From Amoebophilaceae bacterium (GTDB taxonomy: Bacteria; Bacteroidota; Bacteroidia; Cytophagales; Amoebophilaceae): DNA of 6,530 nt. Below are positions 1 through 6,133 of this stretch, in pieces. Under the pieces are notes generated by a model. That model did no database searches, was not told the origin of the DNA, and saw nothing but the letters and a program-made list of their open reading frames with translations. Location of the stretch: contig JALRAY010000051.1 in NCBI GenBank assembly GCA_023257955.1, positions 1-6,530 on the forward strand, written 5' to 3'. Each line of letters opens with the position of its first letter. Position 1 is the first letter of the stretch. The position numbers were made by a program, and so were the translations under genes.

Positions 1-148
1 GTCTTGTAATTAAAGGTACTTTAAAAGCATCTGTCATGACGTCTTTGATGAATAGACTTTTATCTATTTATTGACCACTTTCTATCAAGTCTTTAAAATC
101 ATCGGAACCTATGGCGCTTTTTTGATAGATATTATTGGTTGGATTCAT
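1..148 (-). pseudogene. AAA-ATPase-like protein, 5' fragment with premature stop
   Basis: Reading leftward from an ATG at 148-146, the translation starts MNPTNNIYQKSAIGSDDFKD and then LIESGQ, meets TAA at 70-68 (codon 27), and continues in the same frame as IDKSLFIKDVMTDAFKVPLI to the window edge. It aligns codon for codon with the fragment at 6134: both have AIGSDDFKDLI at residues 12-22 and DKSLF at 29-33, and the stop here replaces Tyr27 there. The family is the AAA-ATPase-like group often coupled to a C-terminal PD-(D/E)XK nuclease-like domain. Members are multicopy in Bacteroidota and their function is poorly known. The segment before the expected Walker A-like RPRRxGK motif is present, but the motif itself would lie outside the window. 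The in-frame stop makes a working protein unlikely unless translation restarts downstream. The family call rests on this short segment and its paralogue. Confidence 0.75.
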
Positions 149-481
149 AATTTATGAGGGGGTATTGGGTAAAAACATGTGAGAACTGCATCTTCTCATA
201 CTTACGAAGATAAGTGATTTTAGTGAGCTGGTTGAAGACAATCTTCTTGCCAGGAGTCAGGAAGCAATTTGGTTAGTTGGTACACGTGACCAGAAAGGTC
301 CGGTTTCAGCGGTTTGCGGGGGCTCATAACCGTACCTTCCTGCGCTAATGCCCTCAGGAAGAAATTACCACTATTTGCGTGCTGCTAGTTCGGCCTTCGA
401 AGTCATAGGATTATCGAAGCCACCTAAGTGTTCATTTGCATTTTAGTAACTACTCAGGTACCATAAACACGGTTTAGAGGT
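149..481. other. Non-coding or decayed stretch, unassigned
   Basis: About 330 bases without a convincing gene on either strand. The longest plus-strand open stretch runs from about 182 to the TAA at 328-330, has no ATG start, and gives a product I do not recognise. Several short inverted repeats are visible, for example GAGAA/TTCTC near 181-200, GAAGA/TCTTC near 235 and TTCCTG/CAGGAA at about 338-361, but they do not assemble into an RNA family I know. The minus strand contains GTACGGTTATGAGCCCC (about 319-335), faintly reminiscent of the 3' half of a group II intron domain V. The matching 5' half is absent, so I make no call. It may be remains of an older gene or mobile element upstream of the AAA-ATPase-like fragment. 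Confidence 0.4.
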
Positions 482-530
482 TTATTGCTCTGAAATAACC
501 CATTCGTTGTGCAATTGGGTTTCGTAGGGG

Positions 531-563
531 GGGCTTCGACGCCTGCGGCTCCTCGCAATGACG
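531..563 (-). repeat. Palindromic dispersed repeat, copy 1
   Basis: On the minus strand this reads CGTCATTGCGAGGAGC followed by a CGCAGG..CGAAGCCC variant. It belongs to the GTCATTGCGAGnnnnnnCGAAGCAA type of dispersed repeat found in many copies in unrelated bacterial genomes and often mis-annotated as short proteins. Its last 12 bases (552-563) are perfectly complementary to 574-585 of copy 2, leaving a 10-base loop, so the pair can form a long hairpin. Confidence 0.75.
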
Positions 564-573
564 TTAAAGGCGC

Positions 574-602
574 CGTCATTGCGAGCGGAGCGAAGCAACC
601 CC
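574..602 (+). repeat. Palindromic dispersed repeat, copy 2
   Basis: The plus strand reads CGTCATTGCGAGCGGAGCG and then AAGCAACCCC, the canonical form of the repeat. It is inverted relative to copy 1 and pairs with it over at least 12 bp. The whole 482-679 minus-strand open frame around it is largely repeat translated in different frames, so it should not be read as an independent protein. Confidence 0.8.
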
Positions 603-647
603 GAAGGGCTCATCGAGGCGTAAGGATTTGAGTATGCGGAGATAATC

Positions 648-673
648 CAGACGTAGCACTCAGACGTAGCACT
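648..673. repeat. 13-bp perfect tandem duplication
   Basis: The unit CAGACGTAGCACT occurs twice head to tail (648-660 and 661-673). The length is not a multiple of three, so it shifts the minus-strand reading frame. The lipoprotein frame stops inside it (TGA at 662-660). With only one unit, that frame would continue to the TAA at 484-482. Confidence 0.9.
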
Positions 674-679
674 CGCCAT

Positions 680-717
680 GGGTTGCTTCGTCGCCTACGG
701 CTCCTCGCAATGACGGG
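680..717 (-). repeat. Palindromic dispersed repeat, copy 3
   Basis: The minus strand reads CCCGTCATTGCGAGGAGCCG, then TAGGCGACGAAGCAACCC, a full-length copy in the same orientation as copy 1. In the lipoprotein reading frame it is translated as PSLRGAVGDEAT, so the repeat forms part of the open frame. Confidence 0.8.
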
Positions 718-725
718 AGGGGTAG

Positions 726-744
726 GGCTCCTCGCAATGACGGG
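726..744 (-). repeat. Palindromic dispersed repeat, partial copy 4
   Basis: A 19-base stretch identical to 699-717, i.e. the CGTCATTGCGAGGAGCC half of the repeat, lies 27 bases to the right. Because 27 is a multiple of three, the duplication keeps the lipoprotein frame open (PSLRGA twice). It looks like a local duplication of part of copy 3. Confidence 0.8.
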
Positions 745-1113
745 GTGAGAGCGACTTCTGAAAATGATTGCTTTTCACTTCCGTCATATGTGAAAATAAG
801 ATGGGTGCCTTCTATAGTGCTGGTGTGTATCTCGAAGTTGTTATCGCTTTTTGTGCTTGCATGGCTTTGAGATGTATGCGGTGTGGCTAGTGGTTCCTCA
901 GCTGTCGAATGTATGGGAGCTTGGGGTTGTGAGCTGGGAAGGATGCTTGCGTCAATGCCGCAGCTGGTGAGGAGTTGGGATAGGAGTAATAGGGTGGCTA
1001 TGCTTCTGTGGAGAATGCTTGTGATTTAGCTGTATTTTTCATAGCATGGCATGTGATGTTTTAATGGTTGACTGCATGACCATAATGCCATCATGCGCAT
1101 GCAGCACATTGCC

Positions 1114-1154
1114 AAGCTATGGGCTAAGTAGCCTTTTGGGAAGATTAATAGCTT
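1114..1154 (-). terminator. Possible hairpin at the end of the str operon
   Basis: A 7-base inverted repeat, AAGCTAT/ATAGCTT (1114-1120 and 1148-1154), begins at the rpsJ stop codon and encloses a smaller GGCT/AGCC stem near 1122-1133. There is no T-run after it in the direction of transcription, so it is not a standard intrinsic terminator. A second inverted repeat, TGCATG/CATGCA, lies just downstream near 1072-1104. It may only slow polymerase or protect the mRNA end. Confidence 0.25.
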
Positions 1155-1458
1155 ACGCCTTAATCGCCACCTCTACGCCATTGGGCAACTCCAGCTTCAT
1201 CAACGCATCAATAGGCTTGGAGTCATTGGCATAGATATCTATCAATCGTTTGTAGGTACATAGCTTGTATTGCTCTCTGGACTCTTTATACACATGCGGG
1301 GCACGCAAGACGGTGTATACCTCTTTTTTCATCGGTAGTGGAATGGGGCCACTGATGACGGCTTTGGTGGCTTTGATAGCTTGTACGATCTTTTCAGCGG
1401 ATTTATCAATCAACTTATGGTCATAGGACTTAAGCTTGATGCGAAATTTTTGTGTCAT
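1153..1458 (-). CDS. rpsJ: 30S ribosomal protein S10
   Basis: S10 is a component of the 30S head and, in bacteria with NusB, also takes part in transcription antitermination. The 101-residue product has the family's normal length and begins with MTQKFRIKLKSYDHKLIDKS, the typical S10 start. It contains the conserved SGPIPLPMKKEVYTVLRAPH stretch around residues 36-55, followed by the RLIDIYAND and LELPNGVEVAIKA segments. The start lies only two bases after the fusA stop, which indicates translation coupled to EF-G in one transcript. In most Bacteroidota rpsJ leads directly into rplC and the rest of the S10 operon. Here the next sequence is non-coding and then a broken lipoprotein gene, so S10 is the last gene of the unit. 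Confidence 0.97.
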   Translation of the reverse strand: MTQKFRIKLKSYDHKLIDKSAEKIVQAIKATKAVISGPIPLPMKKEVYTVLRAPHVYKESREQYKLCTYKRLIDIYANDSKPIDALMKLELPNGVEVAIKA

Positions 1459-1460
1459 AA

Positions 1461-3593
1461 TTATTTTTTGTTAGCGTTTCCGTGTACGGTTTCTATGATG
1501 TTTTCGGCTAATTGCTTGGGCACGTTTTCATACCTCGCAAAGGTTAATGATGCCGAGGCACGGCCGGAGGTGATGGTTCTTAAATCTGTGACGTAACCAA
1601 AGAGTTCTACCAAGGGTACATCTGCTTTGATGATTTGTGTATTTCCCTTCGCATCTATACCCTTCATCATACCTCTACGTTTGTTTAAATCCCCTGTTAC
1701 AGAACCGGTAAACTCATCTGGGGTGGTTACTTCTACGGCCATGATAGGCTCCATCAACACGGGGCTGGCTTTTTTCGCGGCTTCTTTAAAGCCTAAACGG
1801 GCTGCTAATTCAAAGGAAAGCGAATCGGAATCTACATCATGGTAGGAGCCGTGAATAAGCTTTACTTTCATGGACTCTACGGGATAATCCGCTAATGGAC
1901 CATTCACCATAGCACCCGCAAAGCCTTTTTGAACGGCAGGTATAAATTCTCTTGGGATGGCACCGCCTGCTACTTCACTTACAAACTCTAGCCCTAGTGC
2001 CCCATCCGTGCGCGGGCCGATGGCAAACACGATATCGGCGAACTTACCTCTACCTCCTGTTTGTTTTTTGTAGACTTCTTTATGCTCTACGGTGCTCGTC
2101 AGCTGCTCTTTATAAGCTACCTGAGGTGCGCCTTGGTTGATTTCTAGTTTAAACTCTCGCTTGAGACGATCTATAATAATTTCCAGGTGTAGCTCGCCCA
2201 TGCCTCGCAGAATGGTTTGACCTGTCTCTGCGTTGGTTTCTACTTGCAGGGTGGGGTCTTCTTCCACAAGCTTCGCTATCGCTACGGATAGTTTATCTAT
2301 ATCTGCTTGTTTTTTAGGTTCTATAGAATAGCCAATGACAGGTTCGGGGAAGGTGATGGACTCCAAGGTCAGTTTATCGCCTTCCAGGGTAAGGGTATCA
2401 CCTGTTCTAATATCTTTAAATCCTACCGCGGCACATATATCGCCTGCTTCGATATTTTCTATCTGGGTCTGCTTGTTGGCTTGCATCTGCATCAACCTTG
2501 AGATACGTTCTTTTTTGCCGGTACGGTTATTATAAACATAGGATCCACCATCTAACTTTCCGGAATAAACGCGCATAAAGGCTAATCGACCTACAAATGG
2601 ATCGGTAGCAATTTTAAAAGCGAGGGCTGTAAAAGGTTCTGCGGTATCAGGCTTTCTGGTGATTTCTTGTTCTGTGGCTGGATTGGTACCAGTGACTGGC
2701 GGCAAATCCAAGGGCGAGGGTAAGTATGCGCAAACGGCATTAAGCAGGGCTTGCACGCCTTTGTTTTTGAATGCGGATCCGCATAATACGGGGGTGATGG
2801 CGAAGTTAATGGTGGCCTTACGGATGGCTGTCATCAGTTCTTCTGCGGTAATGCTGCTGGGGTCATTGAAGAATTTTTCTAGCAAGGTATCGTCTTGCTC
2901 GGCTAGGTTTTCAATCAGCTTCTGGCGCCACTCTTGCACAACCTCTATCAAATCTTCTGGAATAGCTATGGTTTCATAGGTCATGCCTAAATCAGCTTCA
3001 TTCCATACGATGGCTTCGTTAGAAATCAGGTCTACTACGCCTTTGAAGCTATCCTCAGCGCCTATCGGGATTTGTAATGGAATGGGGTTTGCCCCTAATT
3101 TATCTTTGATTTCCGTAACTGCATTAAAGAAGTCAGCACCGGCTCTATCCATCTTGTTGACAAAGCACAGACGAGGCACTTTGTATTTATCTGCCTGTCT
3201 CCACACGGTTTCGGACTGAGGTTCTACACCGGATACCGCATCAAAAAGTGCTACAGCGCCGTCCAATACCCGCAGCGACCGCTCTACTTCTACCGTAAAG
3301 TCTACGTGACCGGGGGTATCAATGATGTTAATGGTATAATCTTTGGTGTTTTTATCGGGCTTGCCTTGTAAAGTGGGGTATTTCCAAAAGGTAGTAATGG
3401 CTGCAGCGGTGATGGTGATGCCTCTCTCTTGCTCTTGCGCCATCCAGTCCATGGTAGCGCCGCCATCATGGACTTCTCCTATTTTGTGTGTGAGCCCTGT
3501 GTAGTATAAAATACGCTCGGTGGTAGTTGTTTTGCCGGCATCAATGTGTGCCATTATGCCGATGTTACGTAAAAAGTGTAGGTCTTTACCCAT
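1461..3593 (-). CDS. fusA: Translation elongation factor G
   Basis: EF-G is a cytoplasmic GTPase that drives tRNA-mRNA translocation on the ribosome and, with RRF, ribosome recycling. The product is 710 residues, normal for the family. All G-domain motifs are intact: AHIDAGKT at 15-22, RGIT at 57-60 (switch I), DTPGH at 92-96, NKMD at 146-149 and GSA at 272-274. Domain II follows (about 320-410), then domain III with GMGELHLEI near 464-472. Domain IV carries GSYHDVDS at 582-589, including the tip histidine, and domain V ends with GRASASLTFARYENVP near 677-692. Nothing suggests decay. It is separated from rpsG upstream by 126 bases, the longest gap within the operon, where an internal promoter could sit although I see no exact TAnnTTTG box. 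It reads almost directly into rpsJ. Confidence 0.98.
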   Translation of the reverse strand: MGKDLHFLRNIGIMAHIDAGKTTTTERILYYTGLTHKIGEVHDGGATMDWMAQEQERGITITAAAITTFWKYPTLQGKPDKNTKDYTINIIDTPGHVDFTVEVERSLRVLDGAVALFDAVSGVEPQSETVWRQADKYKVPRLCFVNKMDRAGADFFNAVTEIKDKLGANPIPLQIPIGAEDSFKGVVDLISNEAIVWNEADLGMTYETIAIPEDLIEVVQEWRQKLIENLAEQDDTLLEKFFNDPSSITAEELMTAIRKATINFAITPVLCGSAFKNKGVQALLNAVCAYLPSPLDLPPVTGTNPATEQEITRKPDTAEPFTALAFKIATDPFVGRLAFMRVYSGKLDGGSYVYNNRTGKKERISRLMQMQANKQTQIENIEAGDICAAVGFKDIRTGDTLTLEGDKLTLESITFPEPVIGYSIEPKKQADIDKLSVAIAKLVEEDPTLQVETNAETGQTILRGMGELHLEIIIDRLKREFKLEINQGAPQVAYKEQLTSTVEHKEVYKKQTGGRGKFADIVFAIGPRTDGALGLEFVSEVAGGAIPREFIPAVQKGFAGAMVNGPLADYPVESMKVKLIHGSYHDVDSDSLSFELAARLGFKEAAKKASPVLMEPIMAVEVTTPDEFTGSVTGDLNKRRGMMKGIDAKGNTQIIKADVPLVELFGYVTDLRTITSGRASASLTFARYENVPKQLAENIIETVHGNANKK

Positions 3594-3719
3594 ATGTAAT
3601 GTATAAGTGTTTATCGATTGTTAGTGTTATTATCTAAGGTGATGGATCTGTGAGCGTACTTGCTAGCATCCAATCAGAGCCATATAAGGCAATACAGCGA
3701 AAGCTTCTTATTACCGACG

Positions 3720-4187
3720 CTAGAACTTAAAGTGAGAAAAGGCTTTGTTGGATTCTGCCATCTTATGTACATCTGTTCTTTTTTTAACGGCTTTTCCTTC
3801 GCCTTGTGAAGCGGCTATGATCTCGTAGGCTAATTTGTCTTCCATGGTATTTTCACTGCGCAGCCGCGCTTGTGTAATCATCCATTTGATGCCTAGGGAT
3901 ACTTTTCTTGTAGGTCGTATTTCTATAGGCACTTGTACGGTTGCACCTCCTACTCTTCTTCGCTTTACTTCCACAACGGGAGACACATTCTCCAGTGCTT
4001 TTTTCCATACTTCTAGGCCTACCTCCCCTGTCTTTTCGCCTACTTTATCGATGGCGTTGTAAAAAATTTTAAAGGCTAAGCTTTTTTTGCCTTCTTTCAT
4101 CAAGTTGTTAACAAACTGCGTTACCATTACGTCTTTATACTTGGGATCTGGCAACAGTTCACGTTTTTTAGGACTACCTTTTCTCAT
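3720..4187 (-). CDS. rpsG: 30S ribosomal protein S7
   Basis: S7 is a primary 16S rRNA binding protein that nucleates assembly of the 30S head and lies near the E site. The 155-residue product starts MRKGSPKKRELLPDPKYKD, as in typical S7. It contains the conserved core VEVKRRRVGGATVQVPIEIR around 73-92 and a basic helix KWMITQARLRSENTMEDKLA further on. It ends HKMAESNKAFSHFKF, close to the family C-terminus. It lies 32 bases downstream of rpsL and 126 bases upstream of fusA, all on one strand, consistent with co-transcription. S7 often autoregulates the str operon by binding its mRNA, but no such site can be recognised here. Confidence 0.97.
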   Translation of the reverse strand: MRKGSPKKRELLPDPKYKDVMVTQFVNNLMKEGKKSLAFKIFYNAIDKVGEKTGEVGLEVWKKALENVSPVVEVKRRRVGGATVQVPIEIRPTRKVSLGIKWMITQARLRSENTMEDKLAYEIIAASQGEGKAVKKRTDVHKMAESNKAFSHFKF

Positions 4188-4219
4188 ATATTTGATTATA
4201 GTTGTAAGAATGGGAATGA

Positions 4220-4633
4220 TTATTTTTTCTTAGCTCCCGCTTTTTTGGCATCACCTTGCTGCACACTGGCTTTTTTAGCGCCGTATAGAGATCGCCCTTG
4301 CTTACGGTCACTTACGCCTGCGGTATCTAATGTACCACGGATGATACGGTAGTTGACACCGGATAAATCACGTACACCTCCTCCTTGTATTAATACCACG
4401 GAGTGTTCTTGGAGATTATGGCCTTCTCCGGGGATGTATACCACCACTTCTTTTCCATTGGATAGGCGCACTTTGGCGATCTTCTTCATGGAGGAGTTCG
4501 GTTTTCGTGGTTTCGTGGTATAAACGGATTTGCAGATGGCTTTGCGTTGTGGACATTTATCTAACGCAGGGGATTGTCTTTTTTTCGTTTTGGACTTCCT
4601 TCCTTTTCTAACTAATTGTTGTATGGTTGGCAT
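4220..4633 (-). CDS. rpsL: 30S ribosomal protein S12 with unusual decoding-loop residues
   Basis: S12 sits at the decoding centre of the 30S subunit and helps set translational accuracy. The product is 137 residues and starts MPTIQQLVRKGRKSKTKKRQ. It has the family landmarks CPQRK near 27-31, PNSSMKKIAKVRLSNGKEV near 45-63, PGEGHNLQEHS at 68-78 and RGTLDTAGV. It ends with a long basic tail (QQGDAKKAGAKKK) extending past the usual end. The two loops that contact streptomycin and the decoding site differ from the near-universal sequence. The TPKKPNS loop reads KPRKPNS, giving Arg at 43 (codon 4507-4505). The GGRVKDLPG loop reads GGGVRDLSG, giving Gly86, Arg88 and Ser91. Asp89, the RimO methylthiolation site in other bacteria, is kept. 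The gene is otherwise intact, is first in the str operon, and follows a good promoter. Confidence 0.97.
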   Translation of the reverse strand: MPTIQQLVRKGRKSKTKKRQSPALDKCPQRKAICKSVYTTKPRKPNSSMKKIAKVRLSNGKEVVVYIPGEGHNLQEHSVVLIQGGGVRDLSGVNYRIIRGTLDTAGVSDRKQGRSLYGAKKASVQQGDAKKAGAKKK

Positions 4634-4715
4634 AAAGCTTTCAAATTTTTATGTACTGATTTTTTATTGACCTTCTCAAAAGTCACGCATGAAGGACGAT
4701 TTTCATATAAGTATA

Positions 4716-4748
4716 CAAAGCTACTAAAAATAAATTGACCTCAGCAAG
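4716..4748 (-). promoter_or_regulatory. Probable Bacteroidota promoter for the str operon
   Basis: On the minus strand TAGCTTTG (4723-4716) matches the Bacteroidota -7 box TAnnTTTG exactly. Upstream of it, after 21 bases, CTTG (4748-4745) matches three of four bases of the -33 TTTG box. Both lie in the correct direction for rpsL, and an A/T-rich spacer separates them. Transcription would start around 4710, giving a leader of about 75 bases before the rpsL ATG. The leader has no obvious Shine-Dalgarno sequence and is A-rich just before the start, as is common in this phylum. Confidence 0.5.
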
Positions 4749-5084
4749 AAAATGGGTAGTAAATCAAGCTCAAAGTTGGGTAACAATACCCATAAGCGCT
4801 CTAAACACAGCTTTTGACTACACGGACTTGGCGTGGTTTGGCATCTTTTCCTGTGGAATCCTGTGTAAGATGTGTATTGTTACAGCGGTGCTACACGTAA
4901 CATGCGGTTTATCTAAAAGCTATCTTACTGATATCTTGGTATAATTTTATTTATTTTACTTCTATAATGTACATGTATGCAAGCCAATCAGGAACGCTGT
5001 CCCCAAGCATACCTAAAGTAAGTCAAGCCTTTTGGCCCCCATACACACCTATGTTGGCAAACCACTCATATCTTCGTTGATTCT
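4749..5084. other. Divergent intergenic region between rpsL and parB
   Basis: No gene can be supported here. A 69-codon plus-strand frame beginning at a TTG at 4735 overlaps the str promoter, has no recognisable domain and is best ignored. The 3' part, from about 4980 to 5084, is more GC-rich and gives no tRNA or known RNA. No TGTTTCACGTGAAACA-like parS site is present in this stretch or elsewhere in the window. Confidence 0.4.
4937..4970 (+). promoter_or_regulatory. AT-rich tract, possible parB promoter
   Basis: A conspicuous A/T-rich tract contains TAATTTTA (4942-4949), one base off the Bacteroidota -7 consensus TAnnTTTG, and TATAAT at 4963-4968. No well-spaced upstream TTTG box accompanies either. 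It is the best promoter candidate for parB and would leave a leader of about 110-140 bases. Confidence 0.25.
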
Positions 5085-5984
5085 ATGATAAACAATAACC
5101 CCACCCCCCCCTCACACAAGAAAAATGCCTTAGGCAGAGGCTTACAAGCTATCTTGAAGGATAGCAGTTACTTCACAGAAAAAGGCAGCATTAACCCCTT
5201 ACGCGAGATTCCCCTCCAACAGATTGAAATCAATCCCGAACAACCCCGTCAAGACTTTAATCCTCAAGCATTGGAAGAACTACAAGCATCTATCGCCTTG
5301 CATGGTATTATTCAGCCTCTTACCGTTCGGCAGCTAACTCCCACACGGTATCAACTGATTGCAGGAGAACGAAGATTAAAAGCGGCCACGGCAGCAGGGT
5401 TAACGGTTGTGCCTGCATACATACGCGTGGCAGATGATGTGCAAGTATTAGAAATGGCTTTGATTGAAAATATTCAAAGAGAAAATTTAAACCCCATTGA
5501 GATAGCTTTGACTTACCAGCGGTTACTTTCAGAATGTCAAATCAAACAAGAAGAGCTAGGTAATAGGGTTGGAAAAGACAGAACGACGGTGAATAATTAC
5601 TTGCGCCTCCTCAAACTACCTCCCTCGATTCAGATTGCGCTCCGCGATCAAAAAATCAGTATGGGGCATGCACGCGCTTTGATTAATGTAGCCTCTACGG
5701 AAGCCCAACTCCAGATGATGGATGACATCATTCAGCAAAACCTGCCTGTCCGAAAGATAGAAGCCTTGGCGAGAGATGCGGCGTTACGTGAAAAAATAGC
5801 TCATAAAAAAGAAGAGCATCTCCCCTCCTCTACCCTCAGTACGTCCGTAAAAGAAGTTATTCAACCACTACAAGGTAGATTAAATACTGCTATAAAAGTA
5901 CATACAGATGCAAAAGGACATGGGGAGATACGCATCGCATTTAAAAACCTAGAAGACCTACATAGAATTATCACACTCCTATAG
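5085..5984 (+). CDS. parB: Chromosome partitioning protein ParB (Spo0J family)
   Basis: ParB is a CTP-dependent DNA clamp that loads at parS sites near the origin and, with the ATPase ParA, segregates chromosomes and recruits SMC. The 299-residue product has the complete family layout. An N-terminal ParA-contact motif, LGRGLQAIL, lies at 16-24. The ParB/Srx N-terminal domain covers about 38-130, with the CTP-binding box GERRLKA at 94-100 and ENIQREN at 128-134. The helix-turn-helix DNA-binding domain spans about 155-178 (QEELGNRVGKDRTTVNNYLR). A short C-terminal dimerisation segment, IRIAFKNLEDLHRIITLL, is at 282-299. All key motifs are present, so it should be functional. The start is the only ATG fitting the usual N-terminus. 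It has no parA beside it: upstream is the divergent str operon and downstream a broken AAA-ATPase-like gene. In many Bacteroidota parA precedes parB, with dapB and lepB nearby. Confidence 0.95.
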   Translation: MINNNPTPPSHKKNALGRGLQAILKDSSYFTEKGSINPLREIPLQQIEINPEQPRQDFNPQALEELQASIALHGIIQPLTVRQLTPTRYQLIAGERRLKAATAAGLTVVPAYIRVADDVQVLEMALIENIQRENLNPIEIALTYQRLLSECQIKQEELGNRVGKDRTTVNNYLRLLKLPPSIQIALRDQKISMGHARALINVASTEAQLQMMDDIIQQNLPVRKIEALARDAALREKIAHKKEEHLPSSTLSTSVKEVIQPLQGRLNTAIKVHTDAKGHGEIRIAFKNLEDLHRIITLL

Positions 5985-6133
5985 AGCTAATCTGCAGCTA
6001 CTGCAATATTGCTTTATCTACTCGCACTGTATAAGGATTAAAAGCATCCTAAGATCATACAAAAGACGTAGAGAACTCATTGCCAGATTTGAATACAGGT
6101 ACTTACTCCTGCAGACAAACATTACAAACAAGT

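Larger units (their letters stand above)
660..1042 (-). pseudogene. Lipoprotein of unknown function, frameshifted and repeat-extended
   Basis: The minus strand is open from 1025 to the TGA at 662-660 (121 codons). It encodes HRSIATLLLLSQLLTSCGID: a positive charge, a hydrophobic core and a textbook lipobox LTSC, with the Cys codon at 962-960. About 65 hydrophilic residues rich in Ser, Thr, Pro and His follow, ending near LIFTYDGSEKQSFSEVALTP. After that come two translated palindromic repeats (PSLRGA twice). There is no ATG, GTG or TTG in the frame upstream of the lipobox. An ATG at 1042 starts MKNTAK in another frame that stops at 1000-998. Adding one A to the AAA at 1027-1025 would join them as MKNTAKITSILHRSIATLLL, an ideal lipoprotein signal. 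I infer a one-base deletion in an outer-membrane or periplasmic lipoprotein gene. Initiation at a rare ATT or ATC is the alternative. No homologue is recognised. It lies downstream of rpsJ on the same strand. Confidence 0.6.

Noticed and set aside
272..335. tRNA-like or SRP-RNA-like stretch (AGTTGGTA followed by short stems; CAGGAAGCAA nearby)
   Set aside because: No acceptor stem, anticodon arm or T-loop can be paired, and the diagnostic SRP tetraloop region is missing.
319..335. Possible group II intron domain V remnant on the minus strand
   Set aside because: Only one half of the hairpin resembles domain V, the catalytic triad half is absent, and no reverse transcriptase is nearby.
482..679. 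65-codon minus-strand open frame starting MASATSECYV
   Set aside because: Most of it is palindromic repeat translated in changing frames. It is the continuation of the broken lipoprotein frame after a 13-bp duplication, not an independent gene.
2659..3219. Plus-strand open frames of 78-106 codons inside fusA
   Set aside because: They are antisense shadows of a fully conserved EF-G gene.
4735..4944. 69-codon plus-strand frame with a hydrophobic middle
   Set aside because: It starts at TTG, overlaps the probable str promoter and has no recognisable domain or supporting context.
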